Below are positions 1-12,363 of a DNA stretch of 64,000 nucleotides, piece by piece. The notes under the pieces were generated by a model. It was not told where the DNA came from. It worked only from the letters and a program-made list of their open reading frames with translations, and ran no database searches. This DNA is from Drechmeria coniospora. Lineage: Eukaryota > Ascomycota > Sordariomycetes > Hypocreales > Ophiocordycipitaceae. The stretch's first letter is position 1; each line of letters opens with the position of its first letter. Location: positions 7,312,520 to 7,376,519 of the forward strand of contig NC_054389.1 in the NCBI RefSeq assembly GCF_001625195.1. Direction: 5' to 3'. The position numbers and the translations under genes were made by a program.

Positions 1-3000
1 CGGCCTGTCCATCTCATGCTGGTGTCGGGACCCTTGGACGTGGCCTCCGGAACAGCATACGATGGCCATCTGCATCACATTTGGCCCCCTCGCCTCCATC
101 CCTGAAGCAGAGTGGGCCGACGGTGACCGGTTCCTTACACCGGAGTTTAGTGTCACTTTTCGCAGACCACAACGAGGCTTTGACTCATTCCCGGCTCCAG
201 GCAAGCCGAGAGACCGGAGGTTTATACCGTGTGTTTAGTTTTGTGGCATCCTGTCGCCAAGGGGCGTTCTACCAGCGAGTGCACCCATCAGGTCTAGGGG
301 GCCGGTTCAACACAGGATGTCATGCCATCAAATAAAATCTTGATTCTCCATCATGAGGCTTGATGAACATGTCTGGAGATGGAAACAACCAAACCACGTC
401 TCCGGGAGCGACGTGCCGTCTGGAGACTAAGCACCGGTTCATCTAGCACATGGCCACGGAACCCTCTCCTTTGGATCGGGAGCCGGGGGGAGCCGTAATA
501 TGTAAGCACACTGTATAGTGAGGCCATCTCTATTCGATGAAAATGTCAAGGCTTGCACGCTTTGCCATGAATGCATGAAATTTCGTTGACCAACCCATCA
601 ACAAAACATTGGCTCGGGCCATCCCTCGACAGGCAGGAAGCTCAAGCCCTTTTCTTGCACTGTAAGGCTCTCGAGAGTGCAAGCACCTTCGTAAAGGAGC
701 TGAAGCATCCCACATGCAGTCTCGGTGGGCTTAAAAGTAACCCCTGGGGCAAACAGGGAACGGCACAGGTGCGCGAGGCATGCATGTACTACCTACATGT
801 ATGTGTCGGAAGTGTCGCATCGATCTGGAGTTTGGGGCATCCATTTTCGTATCAATACTTATCAATCCGATTATTCCCATCATGACCAAGACGTTTGTTG
901 CTCCTTTGCAGCAACAACGGTGGTATTCTTGTTTATCCCCCTTTCGACCGTTGCCTCGTAGGGCGGTAAGAAGGTTCCCGCTAGTATTTTAGCCTCCGCG
1001 GAACGGCGCGGGTCGACCCGTGTGGATACCGGCTAACCGTTACGAGACACGACTCTGCAGGTACGGAGTACATGTACTTACCTCTATAGTAACGCCAACT
1101 CCTCTCGGACTCTCGGAGCAGCCAAGAACACTAGCACAAAGTGCTATCAGATCCATGAGTTGATGTGCTTTGATGGGAAATCTGATGCTCGCCGAGGCCT
1201 CTTCGCAATATCGGTGTTGGCCCCGCAAGCCACACCGCTGGTCGATGTCAAGTGCTGGCCCATGCCCTCCCCTGGCCGTTCATACCCCCCCTTCCTCCTT
1301 CCCATCCCTGTCCCCGGCAGATCATGACCACCTGTTTGGTGGTTCGGTGGGAGTTGGCGTTCACCTCATGCGCCACAGCCACCGTGTATGTAGGTAGGGT
1401 ACAAGTACGGAGCACCGAGTACGAGTACCCGTAACCTACACCCATGCTTCATCTGCAGAGTACATTCAAACGGAGGATTTTATCAAGTATGTATTTGTAG
1501 CCTACCTGCCATGGCAAGACCCTTACCCCCCCCCCCCCCCCTCCCCTCCTCCCGCAGCGCACTAACAACCACCAACACCCACCACCCACCACCCACCACC
1601 TTCCCCATCCCCAAACCCTTCCCTGACCAGGCGGCACCGACGTACGCTTGTCCATCCGTGATTGGGGTGTTGAACGGCAAGGATGGTAGCACGAGTTCGT
1701 AGAGCGCACTCAGGCAGCAGGTTCCGTTTGATTACCATCTCACCGCTCTTTCATATCTTCGTCGGTTGACCGTTGGAAGGCAAACTCGCAATGACATGGC
1801 ACGCTTGCCACCCCCGGAGCCGCCCCCAGCGTCGCAACGGGATCATTCTGCCCGTTCTGCCCCAGACCGGACGGGGTACCGCACCCCGGTCCTCTTCCTG
1901 GTGGGTCGGGGGGAGTCGTGACGAATGCTGCCTCAGCCAGTGTCCTGCCTCTCGCTACAGGGTATCGACACAAGACGTTTCAGCTCTTAAGCCATGATGG
2001 CGAGGCGTAGCTACGTGCATACATTCCATGGCACAAACTATTCGCGGAAGCACATGCTCAAGTGCACACTCCATGAGACGCTCATGCACATGCTCAACTG
2101 CCTACTTGTACACGCATCCGTACGTACCGACTACACCCGTGACCGTGACGTCCACGTATTTTTTGCGTATTCGTACGATACGTACAAGTTGGCTTCCGCA
2201 CGGCATGCCGCTTGCGTCATCCTCTGACCGAGCCGTGGCCGAACGAAGCCAAAACGAACCTGGATATGCAGTGGCGTTCCGGATCGAAAGTTCATGCGGG
2301 CGATGGACTCGGTGGCCGGATGGCCGAGTACGGAGGCGTGGCACCAAGTGTAATTCGGCCATGGCCCCCCTCTGCGAGGGAGCAGATGTGCCATCCGGAC
2401 CAGTTGTCCATCTCGGTGTGCTAGCCTAGCCCTTCCGCTGGCCAACCAAAGGAAAGGGTTTGTCGCAAAAGGCAGGCAGCCCGTCGCCGACGACGTTCCA
2501 TTCATGGACGGCTCATGGACAAGTGCTCACTCGGCTAGAGAAGTGCTTGGTTGGCTAAATGCAACAAGGCATCAACGCGCATCGTTTTGAACCAATCCAA
2601 AGGGGCGGAAGTGTTGCGTGTTTTGGGAATACCAAGCATTGCTTGAGCCAGGATGCCCAGGGGCCCCATCTTCATGCCTGGCAAGCTCAGCCAGTGCCGT
2701 CAGCTGCGTATCGTGAGGCGGCGGCGACGTCGTCGGACTGACTGGACGCGAATACACTCGTCGAGTGGACTTTACCGGCCCAATGCGCGACCGTCTCGTC
2801 GATATCATTGGCGGACGAAATAGCGCTCATGTGCAGCAGTCCGCGCTAATTTGCAGCAGTCCTGGCTCGCTTGACGGACTCAGTTTACTCAAGAATGCCT
2901 GCAGTTGACGTCAGAGGGAAACAGGAGCCTGCTGGGATTCGTGAAGGGATGCACGCCAGGGCCTAGGACGCCAAGCAGGAAGCTGGCTTGGGCCGTCCTT

Positions 3001-5329
3001 TAACCTATCTCCGTGCTCGCCTTCTCGCTTGACCAACAAGTGGTGACCATTCCTTCGTTTGAATGATGCTGGAGTGGCATTGGATTTGCCCGTGAGGGTC
3101 CCGCTTGTCTGAGATGCCGAATCAAGCCGGTTCGTCACGAGACGAGCTGTCCCTGCATTGGGGGTGCAGAGGATGTAAGAGCAAGTGTTCGTGTGGAGGC
3201 CGATGCATGGTGCGCCTTGGGCCCTGGAGCCGTGAGATGAAGGAATAATACTCCATACCAAGATTTCAAGCTGCGGAGAAGAGCATGGACCGCCAGCGCC
3301 TGGCCGCACCCCCCTCACTCTTACAATCCTACCCGGTTGCTCTGAGACATGCACAAAAGGACGCTGAGAAGCAGCATGCCCTCGCCGACCCTTGCCCTGC
3401 TCCTTGCGGAGCCGGACTCGACTGGTCGTTCTGACGCACCCTCGCGCTAAAAACAACGGCCTGGAGGCGGCATCCTCCGTATTACTGCCCTCCCATTGTC
3501 CACCGTACGAGCCGGCATCAGCTGGCCCAGCACGATCAAGCTCTTGGGCATATGCACCAAAATATTACTGCCTGACCCGGCACGGTTCCTCCGAACCCTG
3601 CCAAGGCCTCGATCCTGACACTTGCAGCGCTCTCGCTGACATCGAGCGATCCTTTTGGATGACGCAACAGAGTGTCAGCTGGATACAACGGGGAAGTGAA
3701 ACCGAAACTCTCCCCCGCTCTGAGTATACCTGCGTTTCCGAAAATACCTGGAAAATTTCAACAAAAAGTACCCAAGCTGTCGGCGAGAGAGACCTAATCT
3801 TCCAACTTTAGGGCCAGATAGTATTGGAGGGAGGCGTCGGCAGGTTGCTTGGAGCCTCTCTGGACATCGGCTGTCCACTAGCAGTGCCGGCCATTGCCGC
3901 CGGACTGACGCGACATGATATGTGCAAGGCTACTCGCACGAAAGATTCAAACTTGCTCCGACATCCATCGATCGGACTGCCGAGAGATGGAAATTCTTCG
4001 TGCGACGGACCGGACGATACCGGACGACAAGCCGGCCCGGCCCAAGTTGAGCCGGCGCTCGGACCAATATTGTACGCTGGAACAACCGCCGAGCTTCCTC
4101 AATCAACCTCTTGGGACATGGACGATCGCTGTGCATTAGGAGTATGAATAGATACGTCTGCAATGACGGCTTGGAAGGCGGTCCGGCGTCATTGATCGTG
4201 TCCCGGAGCGTCGTGTCGGCCAAAGTCATCGGGATGAGCGACGCACGCATTCCCGGCAAGACTGCCATCATGATTTTCCATTCATCCAAAGAGGGAATTT
4301 TCCTAAAGGCCGATGCATGTTCCCCCTTTCGAAGTCGCCACTGATGGTAGATCCTGCTGCCAAAAGCTCGTGGCCCTGAGCGACGCGGGCCCTGAGCGGC
4401 CGCATGCAGGGGAAATTATCCGATGAGCGACTCTTCCTTTACTTGTATACATGCAAGACACTCTACAGGGCTACCCAGTTCGAAAAACCCAACACAAAGT
4501 AGGCGTGGTAGAGCACGAATGGGGCTCAGCCCGTCGTGTAGGACACCGATCCCGGATTCCTTCCGCGGCGCCAAAGGAAAATGGGATCGAACCAGACCAA
4601 AGGCACGACGATCTAGATCATGTACGAGGCCTCTCCAGTCGGATTTCATTCCAAAACTGCGCCTCGAACCCGCGTAAGGCAAGCCGTCATGTTGGTGGTG
4701 GGGGGGGACGCCGGGGGCATGCTTGTTCGGCATCTTCGTCGTCGTAGATTACTCCTGCCAGCACCCTGCACTGCCACGATCACTACAGAGTACCTTTGAT
4801 GTCCAAAGAAGCCCGCAAGGACCCATCTGACGAATCGGTCTTTGGGAGTGAATGGTATGCCTGGGTGATATTGCTCGACTACACCACCGGCTTTCGCGAC
4901 GGCCTGCGGTCAGGGGTCGGGGTTGGAGGCCGCGAAGATAGGAACCCTAGATCCTTTGACCGATCCGCACGCGTGCGAATGAATATCTAATGAGACAAAC
5001 GTTGATTGCTATTCTTGCTTCTCAGGAAACCTGGTTGGGATCTCGACCTTGATTTGCCTTGCGCGGCGATGGCCGGTAATCGGACTAGGTGTACGATGAC
5101 TAGGAATCTCACCACTTGAGCAAGCTATTGCAATCATTCTGCCAAGCCTGAAAGCCAAAGAAGCAGGGCTCCATGGAGCCGGCTCTACGAAAATTCCGAC
5201 TAGCGATGAACCGTTGAGGCATGTTTGGGATGATATTGCCTCAAACAAGGGCTCGAGGAGCAACCTGTGACGGATTCACCAGACCAAGCTGATATGGTTT
5301 TCGAGCAACAGCCAGGGTGATTTCCAGCA
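1..5329. other. gene-poor region, no recognised gene
   Basis: No reading frame in this stretch looks like a known protein, and none could be extended through plausible introns into one. The longer open frames (for example about 180 codons on the minus strand near 2911-3456) have arginine-, serine- and proline-rich random-looking composition. A run of 16 C residues lies at 1526-1541. Degenerate or lineage-specific genes cannot be excluded by eye. Confidence 0.5.
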
Positions 5330-5811
5330 TCATATCCTGGCATTCTGAGCCAATGATGACCTCCGATTATACGCTTCCGTCGGCACGTACAATGAACCCC
5401 GGCTTATCCATCCGCTGGCAACGTCCCTGGTGTTGCCTTTTCTGAGCGACACCTGAAAGCCAGCGCCTGACGACGCCTCACGGAGCCAACACCGGCCGTC
5501 GTTTAACTTCATCCCAGTAGAGACGAGTGGTTCGTTGACTTGCCTTGCGCCTACAAGGGAATGGAACGGCAGCAACGAGAGGCAACAGGGCCCCCAGCTT
5601 CGATCCCCGGCCCGCCAGCCGCCCAGCCGCGGTTCCAATCATCGAGGCTAGCCTCCCACACGACGAGCTTGCGGTACTCCCATCCCGTCACTTGCAAGCG
5701 GTCCAGGTCGAGGATCCGTATCCTATCGGAATCCGTGTCCAGAATGCCGCACGCCATGGCCGGCTCCAGTGCCAAGAAAGGGTAACCTCCATCCGAGATG
5801 CCGTCTGTCAC
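5330..5811 (-). pseudogene. coding-like fragment, possible broken or intron-interrupted gene
   Basis: On the minus strand a frame near 5811-5600 reads like real protein: an acidic and aromatic stretch including LEPAMACGILDTDSD, then LDLDRLQVTGWEY and KLVVWEASLDDWNRG. It stops, and a second minus-strand frame covers 5638-5330. Upstream, around 5940, a Met is followed by a leucine-rich signal-peptide-like stretch in another frame. No intron with good signals of at least 50 nt joins these frames; the only phase-compatible one would be about 40 nt. It may be a degraded gene or one with introns I could not place. The family was not recognised. Confidence 0.25.
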
Positions 5812-6178
5812 GGGAACACATAATTATACTCAAAAGTTCGCCACGGCAGAATCGGCGCTTGCCCGTCAGCGTTACCAAGCTTTGCATGCCAAGTTGTGGG
5901 GGCAGCATCAAGGTCAGCACGAGTAGCCTTGTGGCTGCCATGAAAGCTGACAGGAGATATGCGGCATGGTGTTGCAACACAAAACAGCATCTGGTATTGA
6001 CACCACCTTCATTTTGGCCTTGTCGGCATCAAGCCTGATGGGGCCGACGATTTGGATCAGGGTACGGTGACCAACCTGCCTCGCGTGCAAAGTTGCGTCG
6101 CCGAAGCCGGGAACGTAGCCTGCGTCGCCCAGTTGCCGGCGCTGAATCCTGTCATGGAGCGAGTCGATCGCTCTTCTT

Positions 6179-6457
6179 TTGCCTCGCATTCCTGGTTTCT
6201 CGCAGCTGCCTGTCGGCAACCTACTCATGAAGCAGTGGGCCGGCCCCGTGCGCAGACTCTACGAAATGCGAGACCTGACTTTCACCCGAAAGGACGAGGG
6301 AGGATCATGGCCCATGCTGTGCCGCTCCATCAGAGACCTCGCTGTCTCTGTTTTCCAATGCTTTGTCGGCGATTTTGGCGTGGCGACGTGGTGGCGGAAT
6401 GAACGAGAGCTCAGTCGAATGCCTTGCGATTGCGAACTGAACCTCGCCCACGCTTAA
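6179..6457 (+). pseudogene. coding-like fragment of unknown family
   Basis: The plus-strand frame contains a protein-like stretch (for example GNLLMKQWAGPVRRLYEMRD and CRSIRDLAVSVFQCFVGD) and ends at a stop at 6455-6457. I could not find a convincing start or upstream exon. It diverges from the minus-strand fragment at 5330-5811, so both could be remnants of one degraded locus. Function unknown; it could also be chance. Confidence 0.2.
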
Positions 6458-8455
6458 ACTGCAGAAAAACAGGAGCAGAAGCGACACACAATTTATGGTA
6501 TCAATAGTTTTCCATGGGTGTGAAGTACCTTGATGCCAACAGGCAGCCAAGATGCGGACTCGATAGGTGTGGGCTTGATCCATCGATGACAGCGACCACC
6601 CCCTGAACCGACGGCGAGATGCCATCAGTGGCGGCACGGCAGCGGATACGCTCAGCGAGTCAAACCCTCCAGCCTCGCCCTTGAAGCATTTTAAGTCACG
6701 CCTTGTCTCTTTGCGCTCCGACGGCTGGGTGCCCATCGAATGTACTTAGGTAAGACGGACGGCTGAAGTCGGACGGCGTGCATCAAGCGACAGCCCTGCC
6801 ATGTATGCGGCTCCACGGACAATACGACCACAAGTGGATGCTTGTCGCTGGTTCGAATGACGGCCCACGGAAGCGAAACAGCTTATTGTCACATGGCGAC
6901 ATCAGGAATGGCACAGCGCACACGGCCCACTCCGCATCTGCGCGTGACGGGACGGGCGCCTGCGGCTGCCCAGGTGGGCCATTGGCAGCCAGATGTCTGG
7001 CGAACGATGGGCTTGACAAACCCATGCGGCCAAAGGAACCATGCTGGACTTGTTCCTTCGGAGCTGCCTGGCCGTGTTCTGTGAATTGCCAAGTTTTCAT
7101 GACGTGAACGATGCGCTGCCCGCTCAGGACCCGGCTGGGGGAAGGGCAGAAGAAGGTCGGCGAATGGGGAGGGGACGGTTGTCCATCATGTTGCTGGTGT
7201 GGGGAGCACTGGCAGCCCATGCAGTCAAGAGCAGAGGAAAGGTCATGTTGCATTCTCCTTCCGGAATCGTTTCCCCATCGCTCAAGGCCAAGCGAATCGT
7301 TGGATGACGATCCACAGTTCGTGTCGCGGCAAGGGGTGAAGAGAGCGTTCGGGAAATGCTGGACACGCGCCTTCTCACAATATCTGGCTTCTTGGCCACT
7401 GCCGGAGGATCATGCCGCTCTCCACCCATGCCGCGATGAGTTCTGCCACAATCGACTCGTCCGACGCTGCATGCCACTTGTTCGCCGGCATGTGCATCGG
7501 CATCATCAGTACAGCCAGCATCCGACCTGAAGGTGAATGGTATCGGAGCACAGGAATCAGATTGAGGGCCGCTGCGGACTGATCCACCAGCCCACGCCAC
7601 ACGTGATGATGGAGGCGGCTGGCCATGGTGATGCGGACTTGATGGGCATGGTGACGAAAATGACTTGCCGGGCTCGTCGACCGTGTAAGTATTACAGGGA
7701 GACGGCATCGGTCAAGTCGACAGCCTGGCCTGCTCTGGACCGTCGCGTCGACGATTTCGACGTCCTCACGGCCCTGCCCACGCCGAGGTAGGCGGGCCAC
7801 ATGATTCCAGGACGACGGAGTAGCCGTCCGTTGGTCGCGTCATCCTCCGCGGCACGCACACGCATGCTTGTTCAGGCATCGTACCGTACCGGACCGAAGG
7901 TGCAATACTTAGACATATTAAGTACTTGCTGTGAATACGAGGTTTTCAGAGGCCCCGCCGGTCCCTTGGCGGCGGCTTCACGGCGCAGATGCCGAAGAAG
8001 ACACGGCTGCTGTGCTCGGAAAGGCGACGACGGTTCTCGGAGCCAAGTGCAGGCCAACACGTGCAAGCCGCACCGCAAGGATTCGTATTGTGCACATTAC
8101 TCGTGCCTGGCTGTAGATTGTCAGCATGTGTGCATGAGGACCGTCGCGCTCGGGTGAAAAGAGTGTTGCGAGAAGTGTCAAGCAGTGCCCTTGACCGACC
8201 ACCGAGCAGTTCGTCTCCCCTACTTGAAGCCTCTCGCACTGCAAGGTTGTTCAGGTGCAAGGTGCCCAGAGTAGGGGCCCGCACGCATGCACGTCCGGTC
8301 CGCAACGAGTGCAAGGGAATTCATGCCCCTTGGCGTTACTTTCGGATGGACAGACGCATCAATCGGAGTCTCGAAGTTGCTGATGACGGCCATGATTGTA
8401 TGGAGTGGGGAGGCAAACTCTCGACTGCCGCGTCCCACGTGCGTGCCTTTTCCTC
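6458..8455. other. intergenic, nothing recognised
   Basis: No coding frame, RNA gene or repeat that I can support is visible. Overlapping open frames on both strands around 7.1-7.8 kb have random-looking composition. Confidence 0.4.
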
Positions 8456-11400
8456 GGACAAGTACTTACTGTACAAGTAAGTACGGAGTACAAGTACGGA
8501 GTATTAATCAATAAAGTAATTAGTACAAGTGCTTAAGTACTTACTTACAGTACATTGACACCGTTCACAGGACGGAGTACGGAGTACGGAATACTCCGGT
8601 ATTTCGGAGTTAGTTGCTCTTACCTGCGCATGTACCCCTGGCACCAAGTACTTACGTACTGCTGCTGTTCGGAGGTCTAGTACAAATGCAAGTAGAGGAG
8701 ACTCGAGTGTACATGCAGAGTGAAAGCAGTACAGTACAGCACTAACTGTAACCAAGTACTAGTAAGTACTCCGTACAGTAATGTACATTCGTCAGGGTAC
8801 ATGTATGTTGTACATGCACGAACAGAGGTCGTAATTACCCCTAAAAGTCTATTATATTCCCACGGTAATTAATAGTTGCTTGTCGTCAAGCAACGCTCTC
8901 CTGATTCTGGTTCCTCGTCCCATCTTCTGGTCCAGCAACGAAATGGCGAGGACGGTGGTTACATGCACCTGTCATGTACTCGGTAGGGAAGTAGGTAGTA
9001 GTGTTTGGTAATTTGGGGGACTTCCATCCGGGTGCATTGTTTCATGCTCGAGGAGCGCGGTAGCGTTCCTTGCTGGGTTGGATGAAAAGTGGAGGGCGAC
9101 GATGGCGAAGATTGCCAGGAGTGCAGTGAAGCCGTGGCAATTTGCGGTGGGCTTGATGCAGTATTACAGCATACCTTGGTTGTATAACAGTACGGAGTGC
9201 ACAAAGTATACAGTAATTAGTGTATTACTGCACAGCAACTACTTAGTTTGTACTCCGTACGCGCAATGTACATGGACGTGTGCTTGCTTGCATTAAGTAC
9301 ATGAAAGTTTGATCCGAGGCGTAACACAACGCGCGCAATTGCTGCGTACCGCAAGTTGGTATTGACTTGATTGACTTGGTTGAAGAATGATCAATGCCGT
9401 ACAAGTACGGGCGTATGAATATTACGGCACAAGTAACACGGTCGGAGCAAGAGCATTCCGTGCAGTTGATTGAATACTTATGCGCACCTACAGTGTAGGT
9501 AGGTGTACAAGTATCAATATTAATCTGTCTTGTTCATTTCTAATGCATAAGTAAACAAAAAACAAGTGCTTACTGTACAAGCACGAGTAACTAGTGGCAT
9601 GCTAAGAACACGGGCGCAGCTGTGCTCGCTAGTTGGCATAAGTGCAAGTACACTGTATTGCTCCGCATACTGCAGTGTACAACTACTCCGCTTGCGAAGT
9701 AAGTACAGTACTTACAGTATTCAAGGACTTGATTATGCATGCATAAACTAATTATCGACCACCACGGGCCCCATGCAGTGATAATCAATTGGTATTCCTT
9801 GTAATACGGAGTGCCTGTACTTGCAGCACCGACGTACTGAAGCGAGCCAGTGAAGCCAAAAACGCATTAGCTCCCATATCCTAAGCTAACCTACGGAGTA
9901 CATGTACTTACTGCATTGCGTGGTGACTGGAAATTTGCCGATATGGCGACTGCCGAATAATAGTGGATCATATGAGCATGTTGCAGGCAGGCAAGGAATA
10001 ATTGCTGTAATACTTACATACTGTAAGCACAATACCGTCAGTATTAGGCGCAAGTACCTACTTACATGCACAGAGTAAGTAATTACTCCGAAAATACGGA
10101 GTACAGAGTAAGTAATTACTCCGTACACCTATTCCTAAGGTGCAGTATGGAGTAATTACTTGGTAGTATTATGCAGATACTCCGTCTACTGTAGGGAAGT
10201 ACTGTAGATGATGGTCGAAGAGGCACAACAACTCTCACAAGAGGTACCGGTACGTCATGGAGGAGGGAGATGTCTGCTCAGTGCGAGTACCTAACTTGGT
10301 CTGGCAAATGATTCTGGGCTTTGTGAAAATGAACCGAAACTACTGGAGTTGCAGGTATATGCAATACAAGTAGGTGCTCCGTATGGGGAGTGCTGTGTTT
10401 GCAAGTACGTACTTACTGCAAGTACAGTAAATACTTGAGGGTACGAACATGTACACGCACTTGCATGCATCCTGTACGGTACGCGGTGCAGTGCAGTAAG
10501 TAGTATGAGCACAAGTAATATTACAGCACCCATCTTCGGCGTGCAACGTAACCACCTTGTCCACAAATGGACAAACATTATTATTATTATTATTATTATC
10601 AATACTGCAAGTCCCCGAGCACGCGGATACTGTGGACCCAAGTGCTTGTACTTAAATGTACTCTCTACGCCGACACATACAGGTACATGTATGCGTACTT
10701 GGATGTATTACATGTACATGTGCATGTACTTGAGCAACCCAGCTCCTCCACTCCCACATCTGCTTCAATGGTCCAAGCACTCCGTAGAGTGCTTGCAGGT
10801 GTAAGGAGTAAGTACAGTACAATTAATGGCACAAGTAATTATATGATGCGAGAGCATTAACTTGAACATGCAGTTGTGCAAGTAGGTGCAGTTGTAAGTG
10901 TAGTTGCTTGCAAGTACAAAGAACTACACAAGTACTTGTGCGGCCACGTACAGGAGGCCCTGGTACACAGAAAAAATGCACAAATACGTACTCCGTAATA
11001 GTCGGAGTACCTGTCAAGTAAAGGAGTACGGAGTACTTGCATATATTACTCCGTACGACAGTACGATATAGGCTCCCCTGGCAGAATGCTTGGCGCGGAG
11101 TGCAGCGCTCCGTACCGTATCTACTTAAGAAAGTACAGTGCAGTAAATTAGTAATACGGAGAACTTAAATGTACAGTACAGTAATTACTCCGTACTCCGT
11201 ACAGTACAAAACTTACATAAGTACAGTACTTGCAGTACTGGTAACTACGTGTGTGCAGTACAAGTGCACGCATTTACTGCAAGCTCACAGAGTAACGAAA
11301 GGTGCCTAGTACGTACTAACGCAGGCGGTGCAGCGATTGGATACCACACAATAAGTATTATTACCTAGTACTCCATACATGTGCGGAGTACGGAGTACAT

Positions 11401-11640
11401 GCACCCGAGTAGGTAGTACTGTACTTGGGGGGTCGCGGATCGTTCAGTTCATGCATGTACTTGTACATGTTCAAGTAAGTACATGTTGTGGTGTACTGTA
11501 TGGAGTACTTGTAGAGCTACATTCACCAACTACTGTACATGCACCAACTAAGTACTGTACATGTACGGAGTACAGTAAGTTCATGTACATGTACTCCGTA
11601 CTGTAGAGTGAACTGTACTTACAGTAGGCACTGTCACGTC
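8456..11640. repeat. GTAC-word-rich AT-richer island
   Basis: This stretch is crowded with words built on the palindrome GTAC, such as TACGGAGTAC, AAGTACTT and TGTACA on both strands. The 60 nt from 8461 alone contain five GTAC. There is no long-period repeat; the words are scattered in variable order. A TTA/TAA trinucleotide tract lies at 10577-10599 and makes an artificial isoleucine run in a minus-strand frame. No gene is supported. The same vocabulary recurs in other spacers of this window and is absent from the coding genes. Confidence 0.75.
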
Positions 11641-12363
11641 ACCCACGTCTGGCACGAGGCCGAGATTTTAAAAAAAAGTAGGGGCACGTCGCCACTCCCC
11701 GCCAGCCCACTCGTGCTCCGTACCTTGCATGGGCGAAAAAACTGGCTTCAACCTGACCGCTGCACCTATTCAGGCATCAAGACGGATCGTTTGGAACGCA
11801 GGTGCCAGTATCCATGTACATGCACACCTACAGTACTTACTTACTTACTGACACAGATGCCCGTCTTTCCCACACGCAGACCAACACAGCAAGCGCAGTG
11901 CTGGCTGCAGTCGGGCATGATCCCAGGCCAGGTTGGCAACGCAACCGCCATGTCGAGTCATGCTCATGCGAGCCCGCTCCGGCCGAGGGCCATCAAACAA
12001 ATCGACCCGACCCCCCCCTCGCGTACCCTACCGGCACGGGGGGTGAGTGCTCCGCACCTGCATCGCATGTTGTTGTTCTCGTATCGCTCGAATGACTCGC
12101 TCCCTCGGCGAGGCGATGGAGATGTGACCAACGAGACATGACCAACGGCGGAGTCGTGTTGGGCGAAAGGAAATTGCATCGAGCATGCCGCCATGGATCA
12201 TCCTCGTCGGCGCTGCCCCGTTTTCCGAAGCAGCAAACCGGCGGGAATCGAATGCGAGTACAAAGGGCCAGCCTCGCTCGCCCCCCTCGGTCCTGGCTTG
12301 CTCGTCTTCCGCACCGCTCCCGTCATAGTCACTCGTTTGTCACCAACTTCCAACACCTTCACC
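11641..12363. other. spacer upstream of the GPI-protein gene
   Basis: This is mixed sequence leading into the promoter and 5' leader of the gene that starts at 12364. An in-frame upstream ATG at 12193 would extend that protein by 57 residues, but would bury the signal peptide, so I treat it as leader. No TATA box is obvious near 12250. Confidence 0.4.

Noticed and set aside
10577..10599. Hydrophobic isoleucine-run protein on the minus strand
   Set aside because: The run is an artefact of a TTA trinucleotide repeat inside a GTAC-rich non-coding island.
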